Shown: positions 12,485 to 23,143 of the stretch, in pieces
How positions within the stretch are numbered: the first letter of the stretch is position 1
Layout of the letters: each line of letters starts with the position of its first letter
Assembly (NCBI GenBank): GCA_907165275.2
Contig: OU015655.1
Span: 14,148,501-14,212,500, forward strand
Length of the DNA stretch: 64,000 nucleotides
Reading direction: 5' to 3'
From: Zygaena filipendulae
Lineage: Eukaryota > Arthropoda > Insecta > Lepidoptera > Zygaenidae
Made by a program: the position numbers and the translations under genes
The notes under the pieces: generated by a model
The model's database searches: none
Told to the model about the DNA's origin: nothing
Seen by the model: the letters and a program-made list of their open reading frames with translations, nothing else

Positions 12485-12735
12485 GACCCGATTGGCGCAG
12501 TAGGTCATCATGCCTACCCGCTAATCAAGAGGTTCCGGGTTGGATTTTGTGTGATGAACACAGGGTTACACTTTCCAGTCTTGGCGTGTTTGAATAGGTA
12601 TATTTATACGATCGTATATATATGTAATTGTATGTAGGTATATACCACGTTTGCTTGGTTTCCACGACACAAGCTTACAGCTTAGTGTAGGACCAAATAA
12701 ATCTGTGTTGTGAAATGGATTTATTATTATTAATA
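12485..12735 (+). mobile_element. tRNA-derived SINE, intact copy
   Basis: A continuous copy of the same SINE, about 250 bp: head GACCCGATTGGCGCAGTAGG, body with CACTTTCCAGTCTTGGCGTG, tail ending ATTTATTATTATTAAT. Confidence 0.78.
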
Positions 12736-12789
12736 TTGTATTTCTTCAAGATTACGAAAATTTTGTAGGTACATAAGTTAGTACATAAG

Positions 12790-12912
12790 TACATAAGCAC
12801 CACCAAACACACTTTCTGCAGATCTTGAAGGTTCACTGTCAGAGAATGCCACAATGGCATCAAGTCCGCCTTTTGTACCATATTGTGCAAAAAGTTTAAA
12901 TAAATAAATAAG
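12790..12912 (+). repeat. Retroelement 3' end (AATAAATAAATA tail)
   Basis: GTTCACTGTCAGAGAATGCC, then GGCATCAAGTCCGCCTTTTG, then AAATAAATAAATAAG. The same short 3' end recurs at 27121-27210, 45088-45172, 56155-56240 and reversed at 21185-21300. It looks like 5'-truncated copies of one non-LTR or SINE-like element ending in a polyadenylation-type tail. Confidence 0.6.
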
Positions 12913-13967
12913 TTACCACACTTGCAATATTAGAAAATACTTACTTGAATTGTATTTACCTACTTTACATAAATAACTGCACTACCTACCTGAATATATG
13001 AAATATGTAGGTATACCTATTTCTAATTATAAAATGACAAAATTGACAGTGATAGCAATAATTTTTATAATTGGTCAATTGTTTTCTTGTAGAAAAGCAT
13101 TTTTCCTGCAAAGTAATGAACAGCTATGTGTCCATTACTTCTGGCAATAAAAAAATTACATGTATATCTTTAATTGGTTTTATGTTATTTCAGATTTGGA
13201 CAAAGCATCTCCCGAGGCGAATCATTTCACAGACAGACAGACGGCGTCGCAGTACCTACCCGCCAGATCGAATTAGATTAATGAATTTGTCTCCTATCTA
13301 TCTCCTTTGACATCGGAGTCAACGTCAGAAGATCGTTTAAAATAAAGTCGGCGGTGCCTTTTAAGATAATCGAAGGCGGTTTGTATTGTTCAAAAAATTG
13401 GTATTGCTTAAGTTGTGAGCTATACCTATGTAGGTTCTAATAGTAACGGAAAAGACTATACTTATAGAATCACATTATCTGTGTTTATACTTACAACAAT
13501 AATTAATGAATTTTTTTTTTTTAATCATTTATTTACTGAGGCTTTTTACGCTCATGCGCCAAGCCAGCCTCGTAATGTGTTACATTTAGTAATATAAAAC
13601 TACTAATACAATAATTGAAATTCATTAATTTTAGGACATAAGCTATTTGCATTCCACTGTAAAATATTCGTTATTCTAGTTTACTTATTAAAATTACGAG
13701 CCATCCTTAATGTATCCAAGTACCTCCATCAAAACATCCATGTTCAAAAAATTTTAATAAAAGATTCGCTTGAGTTATCTCTACTGATATTCGTTGAAAC
13801 TTTGACTACCGGAAGAATATTTTATTTGACCACGTATACGCATAATATGATTCAGTTTAACCACAATTTAAAACTGGCTTTGTTTTCGCAGCTTTCCTTA
13901 ATATTTTCTGGTGCCCGGCTAAAAATATCAAATACCTATATTCCGAGAAAAATACGCTGCCAATGGT
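12913..13967. other. No gene recognised
   Basis: AT-rich sequence up to the microsatellite; short unrelated open frames only. Confidence 0.5.
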
Positions 13968-14172
13968 TTGAATAGAATAGAATAGAATAGAATAGAATAG
14001 AATAGAATAGAATAGAATAGAATAGAATAGAATAGAATAGAATAGAATAGAATAGAATAGAATAGTATGGAACGGAACGGAACGGAACGGAACGGAACGG
14101 AACGGAACGGAACGGAACGGAACGGAACGGAACGGAACAGAACAGAACAGAATAGAATAGAATAGAATAGAA
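13968..14172. repeat. Compound pentanucleotide microsatellite (AATAG)n(AACGG)n
   Basis: About 19 AATAG units, then about 14 AACGG units, then a return through AACAG to AATAG. All arrays stay in the same pentamer register. The minus-strand frame across it is an artefact of the repeat. Confidence 0.97.
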
Positions 14173-14716
14173 GTTTATTTGGTACCAAAATTAAACATAA
14201 ACTTAAATAATTTTGAAAATAGACATTTTGAAATGCAATGACGAAAATAAAAGTAAATATATAAACAGTAAATACATATAAAAACGCTTTTCTATTGCAA
14301 ATAAGTCCCGAACTACAATCACACTCACATCCTATAGGTACAACGTATACAAACAAACAATAACCGTGAAATAAAATATAAAATCTTCAATAAATATAGG
14401 CGTATGATATTTTGCTGTGATTTTTTCTACTCGGAACGACTATTATATATTGAATTTGGAGAAGGCATTTTTTTAGATGGAATTTAAAGGACCAGACTCA
14501 TGGGCTCACGAGTCAAGTGTGTGCATTAATTTTTGCCTTTTCAATGACTGAAACGGGCAATAATAACAAAATTAAAACACGAAATATTTTTTCATTTATA
14601 TGTATTTCCATCAAGCCGCACATTGTCACTGGCTCACTTAATTTAAAAGTAGCGAATTAATTAAAAAAGAAAAAATAGAAAAGAAGAAGAAACATGACGT
14701 ATACGCCAGTTATCTG

Positions 14717-17700
14717 TTAGAAGCTGTAGTCGAGCGCTGTAGAACATATACTGTTGCAGAGCCTGGGGTTGTGGAACCTGTTGGCGTTGCCTCCGCACCC
14801 GCTGTAGGAAAAGCCTCGGCAGGTGCGAGTCGTCAGGTCAAAATAAAACCTGGAATAATTAAGTTGACAATTTTGGATAACATGACATGACGATACATTC
14901 CTTATTTGCGATAGCGATTAAGCGATAATTGGCGATAAAGATTGTTATAGATAATTATTATCAACTTGGCTAAGGGGACTGAACTATATAAATTTTCGTT
15001 CCATTAATAAATAGCGAGCATTCTTACATAGGAAAGAGGCTAAAATAAGACCGAACTACGTAAATGATAAGAACAAAATACAACTGTCTTCCATTTTTTT
15101 ATATCATAGGGGGCAAACGGGCAAGTGGTACACCTGATGGTAAGTGATTACCGCCGCCCATAGACATCTGCAACACCAGAAGGCATGCAGGTGCGTTACC
15201 GACCTGGAATGGGGATGGCAACATGGCTTTCAAGTGGGGCTGCCGGAACACACCGTTAGGTGCTTGGCGACAGATTTGCAACTTGAAGGTGGTAGCTAGC
15301 CAGCCGGGCACTAGAGAGCGCCCTACCACCATGCTATGGTTTCCTCACGATGTTTTCCTTCACCGACAGCTCAGGCTCGTCAGGATATGAACCTACACCT
15401 TGCGGCGTTTAATCCGAACGCACTAACCACTGAGCTATCATCGCTGTAATTTTATTTTTATTCGTTTCTTTTTTAATTCTTGTTCAGTTAATAGTATTTT
15501 GTTTAGCCCCGCCCATAGACTGAATAGCACACTGATTTTATTATCAAAACAAAAAATTACTTTTTTTAGTACAGTTTCCAATGAAATTGGTTAATTTTTA
15601 CTTCAAAATTCTCGCGGGAATCTAGTCTTTGCTAATAAGTATTATAAATACGAAAGTTTGTATGTATGGATGTTTGTGACTCTTCCACGCAAAAACTACT
15701 GAATGGATTTTAATGAAACTTTACAATAATATAGCTCATACATCAGAATAACACATAGGATATATTTTAATAGGGAACTCCCGCAGGAATTCCGAAATTA
15801 TGGGTGAAACCGCGGGGAACGGCTAATTTATTACTTATATTTATATTATATTAAAGAAATTCCTTTTGCCTGTAATAATTGGCTAAGTTTTTTCTATTTT
15901 TTTGTACACCTTTCTGATGGCAATTAACAATTTTATTATTATTATTAAATAGATTATTGAAAAAGTAAAAAACGTAAAATGCAATGAAAGATCATGACAT
16001 ACATAGGATGGTATTCGTCGCAGTGTCCGAAGTCAGGTTGATAGAAGCAAAACACCTTTGCCGTAAAATTTCTTTTTGGAAGTGGCATTATACCGGCATC
16101 TATACAGAGACAAAACCTAGTTTAGGTTTAGGTAGTTATAAAAATTAAAACCGCATTTCAAAAACACGAAACTAAAAAGCTCAAAATAACAAAATATCGA
16201 TTTAGTGCTACCACTTTTCGATTTGAATTCGGTGCCAAGCCCTCTTACGTCTGCCCTATTGGGATGGGCTAAGTCCAAGAGCTCACGGCGAGCTCTTGGA
16301 CTTAGCCCATCTACCTACTCCATATTTGACTTGTCACCGACTTCAAATTGAAAAGTGGTAGCACTAACCAATAATAGTTTTTTTACGTGTATTTTTGTCT
16401 GTGAGATTAAATCGGTATTTTGTTATTTTATCGCTTTGATTTTTACTTGTTAGTGTCATAGGCAAATACCGCAAAAGCGTTATAAAAAAAATTTCGTGAT
16501 ATACTAGCTATCCCCCGTGGTTTCACTCACGGTAATTTCGGAGTACTCGTGAGAATTTCGAGATAAAAAGTACCCTTTGTCACTTAGGATTACCGTGGCT
16601 TCCTTTCGGTGAAAGAATTTTTAAAATCGGTTTAGTAGATCCAGAGATTACTTACCCCCTACAACGTCACAAACTCACAAACTCACAATTCACAAACTTT
16701 ACCTGTTTATAATATTAGTATTGATTAGTATGGATATTAACACTATGTGTGTATTTGCAAATTATTTGCAGCAAGATATACGAGCAATTCTTATATATAT
16801 CTGTATACATATATACATACTAGCTGTCCCCCGCGATTTCATCCGCGGTAATTTCGGAGTTTCCGCGGAGGTTGCGGGAAAAAAGTACTCTATGTCCTTC
16901 AGTTCCCGTGGGAATTCCGGGATAAAAACTATCCTATCTTTTAAGTTGGACCATTTTATGAATGGTTACAAAATTTTATCAAAATCCGTTCAGTAGTTTC
17001 GGAGTTCATCGCGGACAAACAACGTGACACGTGATTTATATATATTAGATTAGATTATACATATAAGTAATTTGAATCTCGGAAACGGCTCCAAAGATTT
17101 TCATGAAATTTAGTACCTATGCAGGGATTTCGGGAGCGATTAATCGATCTAGCTAGGATTCAATTTTAGAAAACTTCGTTTTATCCGTTTTTTGAGGAAA
17201 TGAAAAATGAGTCTTTGTTTTTCTACTTAATAACAGATGGCGCTGTCACAACGAGCAAAGCTCGGTGACCCAAATATTAGTTTCTTACTTCTGCACATAG
17301 AATGGCATTCGTCTAAAGTTCGAAAACTGTTTTGGTTGTGTGGACATTTTGCGTATTGAAACGTTTTGCAATCCTCCATCTTGATATCATAGTAAAACCT
17401 GAAAAAAGAAACATAATTACATCGAACGTAAACGATGCGATAAGAATCCTAATACTATTACAGATGCGAGTTTGAATTTATTTGTTTGTTTGTTACGCAT
17501 TCGCGCCTTAACTAACTACCCAACCGATCATAAAATTTTGCATACACGTTGTCAGGGGTTACTTTCATCTCGGCACTCTCACGAAAACTCCGAAATTAAC
17601 GCGGGTGAAGCCGAGAGGAACAGCTAGTACTTAAATAACACCGCCGGTACTTTCAGCGTGCCCGCGGGAATTCCAGGACAAAGTATTGTTGGAAGACTCG

Positions 17701-18518
17701 GCTTGAAAAGCGGCAACACTATGGGCAGCGCCACGACAGCGGTCGGCGCGTGAGACGGAACTACGGAAGCAGTCGCTGTGTGCGAGTCATTCCGTCGCAT
17801 CGTCGTTCATCGATAAGTGTCGTTATATTGAAAGTTTATCATTTTTGTTTGTTTATATAATTTATTAGCTGTGCCCCGCGGTTTCACCCGCGGTAATTTT
17901 GGAGTTCCCGCGGGAATTCCGCGATAAAAACTACCCTATATCCTTCTCTGCACCCCTGACAACGAGCATGCCAAATTTCATCCAAATCCGTTCAGCCGTT
18001 TTTGCGTGATTGAGTAACAAACACCCAAACATCTAAACATCCAAACATCCACACTTTCACATTTATAATATTAGTAGGATTTAGAAATTGAAGAAGGCTT
18101 ACCTAAATGTATAGATATAAACTTTCCTCATAAATAATTCTATCTATTGGTGAAAACTGCATGAAAATCCGTTGCGTAGTTTTAAAGATCTAAGCATACA
18201 TAGAGACAGACAGACAGCGGGAAGCGACTTTGTTTTATACTATGTACCTACCTACTTAGTGAAGTTTAAGTTAAAAAAATTTGATAACTTAAAGCATTAA
18301 ATACGTTATATTTTACCGTGTGCACTTGGTGTGCACTCATTAAAAAAAGCATACGTTTCACTTTGAGTCGGAACATTCGCTGAGAGCGAAGGCTTTAATG
18401 TCAGGCGCATACAGACAATAAATTACCAACATGGGTGTTATTTCCTTCTTTCCGCTGCAGTCGTAGCCCTGCGGCTGTATTTTGCACCACACATCCCAGT
18501 CGAGCTCCCGTAAATCAG
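14717..18518 (-). CDS. Two-domain Kunitz/BPTI-type protein (5' end missing)
   Basis: Four exons read in phase on the minus strand: 18431-18518, 17289-17398, 16003-16099, 14717-14849 (stop TAA at 14717-14719); 428 nt, 141 residues plus stop. Each Kunitz domain is split over two exons at the same place, with the pattern phase 1 in, phase 2 in the middle, phase 1 out. Domain 1 has cysteine spacing C-x8-C-x18-C-x7-C-x12-C-x3-C; domain 2 has C-x8-C-x15-C-x7-C-x12-C-x3-C, the classical spacing. Both have the F-Y-[YF]-D motif, and domain 2 has GCGGNANRF. Kunitz domains are secreted serine-protease inhibitors. The P1 residue after Cys2 is Ser in domain 1 and Asp in domain 2, so trypsin-like inhibition is doubtful. 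Domain 1 has three extra residues after the P1 loop. The donor at 18430 is weak (GTTGGT), but it is the one that keeps the phase. The signal-peptide exon upstream of 18518 was not found; the upstream acceptor implies a preceding exon ending in phase 1. Confidence 0.82.
15105..15447 (-). mobile_element. Second tRNA-derived SINE family, in Kunitz intron
   Basis: Read on the minus strand it starts with an A-box (TAGCTCAGTGG, 15427-15437) and a B-box (GGTTCATATCC, 15383-15393), then a conserved body and ends GTTTGCCCCCTATGATAT. A related diverged copy is at 25925-26195. A tail-only piece is at 19996-20020. Confidence 0.72.
16183..16430. mobile_element. Triple-nested inverted repeat element in Kunitz intron
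   Basis: Outer arms AAAATAACAAAATATCGATT / inverse (to 16430); middle arms TTAGTGCTACCACTTTTC / inverse; centre a perfect 22-bp stem with a 5-base loop at 16263-16311. A diverged relative at about 46395-46590 shares the outer arm and the AAGTCGGT/CCAAGCC blocks. Confidence 0.7.
16820..17056 (-). mobile_element. Helitron-like short element, reverse, in Kunitz intron
   Basis: Minus-strand copy from CTAGCTGTCCCCCGCGATTT to TATATATTAGATTAGATTAT. Close to the copy at 20121-20332 over its whole length. Confidence 0.65.
17640..17860. other. GC-rich patch of unknown origin in Kunitz intron
   Basis: Higher GC than its surroundings, with GGTCGGCGCGTGAGACGGAA and CATTCCGTCGCATCGTCGTT. No splice-phase-compatible coding reading found. 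It could be a transposon 5' region. Confidence 0.35.
17865..18080 (-). mobile_element. Helitron-like short element, reverse, in Kunitz intron
   Basis: TTAGCTGTGCCCCGCGGTTT terminus, body as in 31121-31277, and 5' end ATTTATAATATTAGTAGGAT. Confidence 0.6.
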
Positions 18519-18781
18519 CTTAGAAAGTAAATATTACATCAATAAATATAAAACAATTATTATTATTTTTAGAATATTTTATCATCACTACACATTTTTT
18601 TCTTTGAAGTCCGTTACTCGTTCAGGGTGATCGAAGTATCGCGATACTTATTTATGAAGTATCGAAGAAGAGCTCTGATATTTCAAGAAAATACGAAGAC
18701 ATCACTTGTTGTATTAAAATTTTAATAAGTAAAATACTTATTAAAATACAAAACAGCAAGCGCTTCAGCTAAACAAGCCTG

Positions 18782-19009
18782 GGCCCTTATTCACTATGAC
18801 CATAACACGCCGCGCTAAGATAAGACGCCGCAAAAACTGTCTTTCCCTTGTAATTAAAGAAGTTTTATTGCAATAAAATACATTTACGTTTCTTATAGCA
18901 TAAAGAATAATAATTTCTAATATCTTGACATCTATTTATCTATTTGGGACGCGCGTTATGGGCCAGGAATGTTGTTGGTCATAGTGAATAAAGGCCCTGG
19001 CCTCCCGGC
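18782..19009. mobile_element. MITE with GGCCCTTATTCACTATGACC ends, copy 2
   Basis: Full copy in inverted orientation relative to the one at 9242; same terminal repeats and the same internal TAAAGAATAATAATTTCTA block. Lies just upstream (in gene direction) of the first Kunitz exon found. Confidence 0.78.
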
Positions 19010-20110
19010 TTGTATGGAGGTACCGCCACTAGACCTCCTTAATTTGAGGTGGTGTGACGCTCTGTGACAATTTCCAAGTATTGTTATTATCCTGCTTTCC
19101 ACTTAGAATATTAAATTATAATCTATTTGAAGCGTTTCTTAGCTTGTACATTATTTACTATTAAGCCATTGTAAAATTATACAAAGCGACTGCCCAGTAT
19201 TTAATTCTATTATAAATGACTTGAAACCCTTGTACTACAGTTGACTACAGAAGTTACTTCGCAAGAATTATAAAACTTCAAATTGTAGTGAAGGTTTAAT
19301 TATTATAATACAACTAAATAGAATGAACCTTAATAGTGAAGAAAATGTAAACTTTATTATCCTTGTTAAACAAATTATACGATACAATTTATTCTCCATT
19401 TGATTGTGTATCAAGGAATTTATTCCAAATTTTATTATTGGAAAATGAGATTTTCGAAAAATTAGGTTCAGACGAGCTAGAAAGCTGGAGGTTGAAATTT
19501 TGTAGTAATTTGCTCATTTATCTACAACTTACATAATTTTCTAGTATTCTTACAGTTGATATCAGTGCGTTAAGGGTAAATGAATAATGAGAACATATTT
19601 TTTACAATTTTGGAAAACGGTCAGGTTTCAGGGACAACGATTGGTCATTTTGCTCAATTTTTTTTTTGTCCTAATATTTAACCTACAGATATCATAGCAG
19701 CTCAGTTCGTTTTGCGTTAGACTGTACTTAATTATTTATGCATAGTTGCCCATTCAAGTATGGCACACTTCAAAGGCTTCTTTGGGCTTCAGCTAGGGAA
19801 TTTTACAATGACAAAGCTTTCCGTGGTAACAAGATTAGATCTTTTAAAAGATTTGTGTCAGTATTCACAGATTATACGAGGATTGTTGAACACAAATGAA
19901 AGATTCGACTGGATTACAAAGCGGCTGAACTGATTTTGATGAAAAATGGCAAAAAAAATAATTATGATCTAGATTTACACATCACATAAAACTTGCCCGT
20001 TTGCCCCCTATGACATAAAAAAAAACATAAAATAATATTTTTGTAATCCATACAAATAGTTGCCGATAGAATCGTTAAATTCACACGTTTAGACAAGAAT
20101 AAAACTAAAA
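19010..20110. other. No gene recognised (expected place of Kunitz 5' exon)
   Basis: The missing signal-peptide exon of the Kunitz gene would lie from here upwards on the minus strand, but I could not find a convincing ATG, hydrophobic segment and phase-1 donor. Confidence 0.4.
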
Positions 20111-20120
20111 AATCCTAACA

Positions 20121-20332
20121 TCTAATCTAATATATATAAATCACGTGTCACGTTGTTTGTCCGCGATGGACTCCGAAACTACTGAACGGATTTTGATAAA
20201 ATTTTGTAACCATTCATAAAATGGTCCAACTTAAAAGATAGGATAGTTTTTATCCCGGAATTCCTGCGGGAACTCCGAAATTACCGCAGGAACTCCAAAA
20301 TTACCGCGGATGAAATCGCGGGGGACAGCTAG
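20121..20332 (+). mobile_element. Helitron-like short element
   Basis: TCTAATCTAATATATATAAA at the 5' end and CGCGGGGGACAGCTAG|T at the 3' end. A duplicated segment near the end (two AACTCC-AAATTACCGC units) is visible. Confidence 0.65.
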
Positions 20333-21184
20333 TAATATTATAAATATGAGTTTGAGTTGAGCGAATATGAGTTTGTTACGCTTTCACGCCTTAACGGCTC
20401 AACCGATCATCATGGAATATTGCATTCACGTTATGAGAGGCACAGAGAAGAACACAGGGTACTTTTGAACCCAGAATTCGCTTTGGAACTACGAATAACG
20501 CGGATGAAATCTCGAAGAATAAATTATTATTTTTAACCGACTTCCGAAAAAGGAGGAGGTTATGCATTCGATGTTTATTGTTTTTTTTTTTTGGCGAACT
20601 CACGTTCTCTCGGGGGTAAATAGTCTTCAACCATTTCGTGGCTTGCATTTGTTTTATTGCCGTCCTGCGATAACGCCACTTGCGCAAGCAAAAAAATACA
20701 CGAACCAGTGGTTATACTGTCTATCATTCTCGAAGTCGGTTCACACTGCACTTTTTATCAGTAGCGGAATTGCGCAAAACCTTCATATCATTTTATTATG
20801 CGAACCAATTTTATGACACCCACAAAAAATTGTTTATAGTGGCTTTTTATAACTGTAGAAAAAATGTAAAAACAGCGCATGGCCAAACATAAAACTTTTT
20901 CGAAAATTCAATAGAATCATCCCAATAGATCCATTGGGCAGACCCATTAGAGATCTAGTAAGAAAGTTGCAATCCAAATAAAAACGTATAGATAATAATA
21001 TGTGATAATTTAGGAATGCCTATACTCGTAGGTGAGGCAAAGATGTTTAGGATCTTAGCAATTTGATGTCCATAGTATTAGCTTAATCGTTTACTAAGAA
21101 AAAATACCCACTATACTGAAGGGATAGGAAATTGATTAAAAAAATGTACATTAGTGCGAGTAAAGCCGCGGGCTAAAGCTAGTA

Positions 21185-21300
21185 GGTATCTATTTATTTA
21201 TTTATTTATTCTTTTTGCACAAAAAGTACAAATGGCGAACTTAATGCCTTGCGGCATTCTCTGACAACCCAATGGTTAACCATTGGGTTGAAAGGGAGAT
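21185..21300 (-). repeat. Retroelement 3' end, reverse copy
   Basis: TATTTATTTATTTATTC followed by the inverse of the TGCGGCATTCTCTGACA region; minus-strand copy of the family at 12790. Confidence 0.6.
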
Positions 21301-21470
21301 AAAAGGGACGGCGTGTGCAACCTACGGAAAAAACGAAAAAAAATAAAAATAATAGTACTAAAAAAACTAAAAACTGTTAAACTAACTAACTGAGACATAA
21401 ATAAGAACTGAAAATAGAGATAATTAATATATAAATATTACACAACATAAAATACGTACATATCTATGTT

Positions 21471-21675
21471 GACAACCCGATTGGCGCAATGGTCACCATG
21501 CCTGCCCGCTAATCAAGAGGTTCCGGGTTCGATTCCCGGTAGGGGTGGACTTTGTGTGATGAACACAGGGTTCCATTTTCAACTCTGGGTGTGTATATAT
21601 ATATATCTATAGTAAAATATGTAATAATATATGTAGTTTATACCACGTTTGCTTGGTTTCCACGACACAAGCTAT
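21471..21675 (+). mobile_element. tRNA-derived SINE, 3'-truncated copy
   Basis: Head with the clearest tRNA-like B-box region (CCGGGTTCGATTCCCGGT). It stops after CCACGACACAAGCTAT, 100 bp from the ATPsynB stop codon. Confidence 0.75.
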
Positions 21676-21775
21676 AAACAAAAAACAAACTTCAAAGCTG
21701 TTTGTTTGAATGTTTAAATCTCTTTTACAATAGAATTACAGCAACATCATCACCGCTCACGTTTAGGTCTAGCAA

Positions 21776-22564
21776 CTACTGGGCTCTGCCCGCTGCGGTG
21801 GCCAAGTCCTCGATAGCTTTGTTCAATGCTTGCTGTTCAAATTCGGGCGTGATAGATTTCTTCACGTTCTCCAATATCCAACCGATCATCCACTTCTGGT
21901 GTATACGAGCCTCCGTCCTGTATCTTTTCGCGTGGTAATCTAACCTCCCCTTCACCATTTGATGGACGTGCATAAGTCTCGCGCGGTACTCAGCCTCGAG
22001 CTGCATCAGTATATTCTCTTTCTTAGCATCCATCAGTATTTTCTGGCCCTCCGCTCTCAACTGAGCTTCCTTCCCATCTGTGATCGTCGCCTCATAAAGT
22101 TGCAGTTCATCTTTCCTACCTTTTTCCCATTCAGCAACCAATTCATCGATGCTTTTGTCCAAGCTCGCAGCTATCATAGGAAATATATTCTTTGCAGCCA
22201 AGCATACCATTACAAATATGGAAAGTCCACAGTAATATTCGTGCTCCATGATAAATATTTCTTTGCTGACCCAATAGTTAATGACGGTTATGCCGAATAA
22301 GTAAGGGCCAGTTACACCGGTTTTGGGATGGAAGAAGAGGAACCACTCCTCTGGTATGAATGCGAGTCGAACTTTACCAGATTGAAGAGCTCGCTTTGGT
22401 CCCAGACCCTTAGCGACACTGCCGCCTCCTTTGGACCCCGAGCCTGGACAAACTCCCCCAGTTGCTGGTTTCGTTTTCGACGTAGGACACGTGGGTGTGT
22501 GTGTGGCAAATACAGCCGAGGGCACAAGAAACCGTGACCGACATTGTAATAGTTTACTCAACAT
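21776..22564 (-). CDS. ATPsynB: ATP synthase subunit b, mitochondrial; intronless divergent copy
   Basis: An uninterrupted 262-codon frame. Residues 1-60 are basic and Ser/Thr/Gly-rich, fitting a mitochondrial presequence. Family motifs follow: GKVRL at about 63, PEEWF at 71, KTGVTGPY at 81, MEHEYY at 106. Two hydrophobic stretches (about 85-99 and 110-127) match the inner-membrane hairpin. A long charged helix follows with DAKKENI and a LEAEYRARL segment, and the end resembles the b-subunit C terminus. The family forms the peripheral stalk of F1Fo ATP synthase. The body differs from the usual insect subunit at many otherwise conserved positions, and there is no intron, so a retrocopy or a germline-type paralogue is likely (inference). 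No clear AATAAA lies just downstream, and a SINE remnant begins within about 100 bp of the stop. The frame is fully open, so it is not an obvious pseudogene. Confidence 0.88.
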   Translation of the reverse strand: MLSKLLQCRSRFLVPSAVFATHTPTCPTSKTKPATGGVCPGSGSKGGGSVAKGLGPKRALQSGKVRLAFIPEEWFLFFHPKTGVTGPYLFGITVINYWVSKEIFIMEHEYYCGLSIFVMVCLAAKNIFPMIAASLDKSIDELVAEWEKGRKDELQLYEATITDGKEAQLRAEGQKILMDAKKENILMQLEAEYRARLMHVHQMVKGRLDYHAKRYRTEARIHQKWMIGWILENVKKSITPEFEQQALNKAIEDLATAAGRAQ

Positions 22565-23015
22565 TTGTAACGGACATGAAAATACACAAACAACTGACTC
22601 AAATAATTTGTTAATTTTGACATTTCACAGAATGACGTATTTATGAAACTCAAAAAAAAATTATTACTATGCATACCATTGCATATACCATTGAAGTGAG
22701 AAAAATTTTACTTTTAGTATCTTCAATTAAAAGGAAATGAAAAAATAAATCGGACAACATATTTTTGTAGTTTTGTTTATATAAAATAGAAATATTTAGT
22801 GGAGATACTTATTCACGTTATATTTTCCCAAACAGGTTACAATGAATTGTGACGTAACATTTAAAAGTAATATTATTATTTTTTACATAATATGCTGAAA
22901 AACAAATAGCTAAAAATTCCACAGTTCTCAAGTCACTTGACTAGTTAAATCTAGGTTCTATGTAATTAATTTTATGCTGTATTCTCAACATAATAATGAT
23001 AATAATACAATCGTA

Positions 23016-23021
23016 TTTAAT
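23016..23021 (-). terminator. Possible IDGF polyadenylation signal (ATTAAA)
   Basis: ATTAAA on the minus strand about 125 bases after the IDGF stop codon. It is the variant hexamer in AT-rich DNA, so this is only a plausible assignment. Confidence 0.3.
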
Positions 23022-23143
23022 TGATAAAATTTGCAGATCTTGCACATGGTACAGATGCTATGAGATTTAAATGATATAAATACAGGAAAAACTCATACGT
23101 TATTTAGTACTATGTTCACATTCGTAACGATAATATCTTAAAT

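Noticed and set aside
13928..14356. 142-codon minus-strand frame
   Set aside because: Produced by the pentanucleotide microsatellite, whose units lack stops in that frame; low-complexity SVPFR/SILFY repeats.
21471..21560. Possible functional tRNA gene
   Set aside because: Has an RNA polymerase III B-box, but the head lacks a foldable acceptor stem and is followed by the SINE body; it is present in five diverged copies.
21959..22527. Several plus-strand frames opposite ATPsynB
   Set aside because: Antisense shadows of the subunit b coding region.
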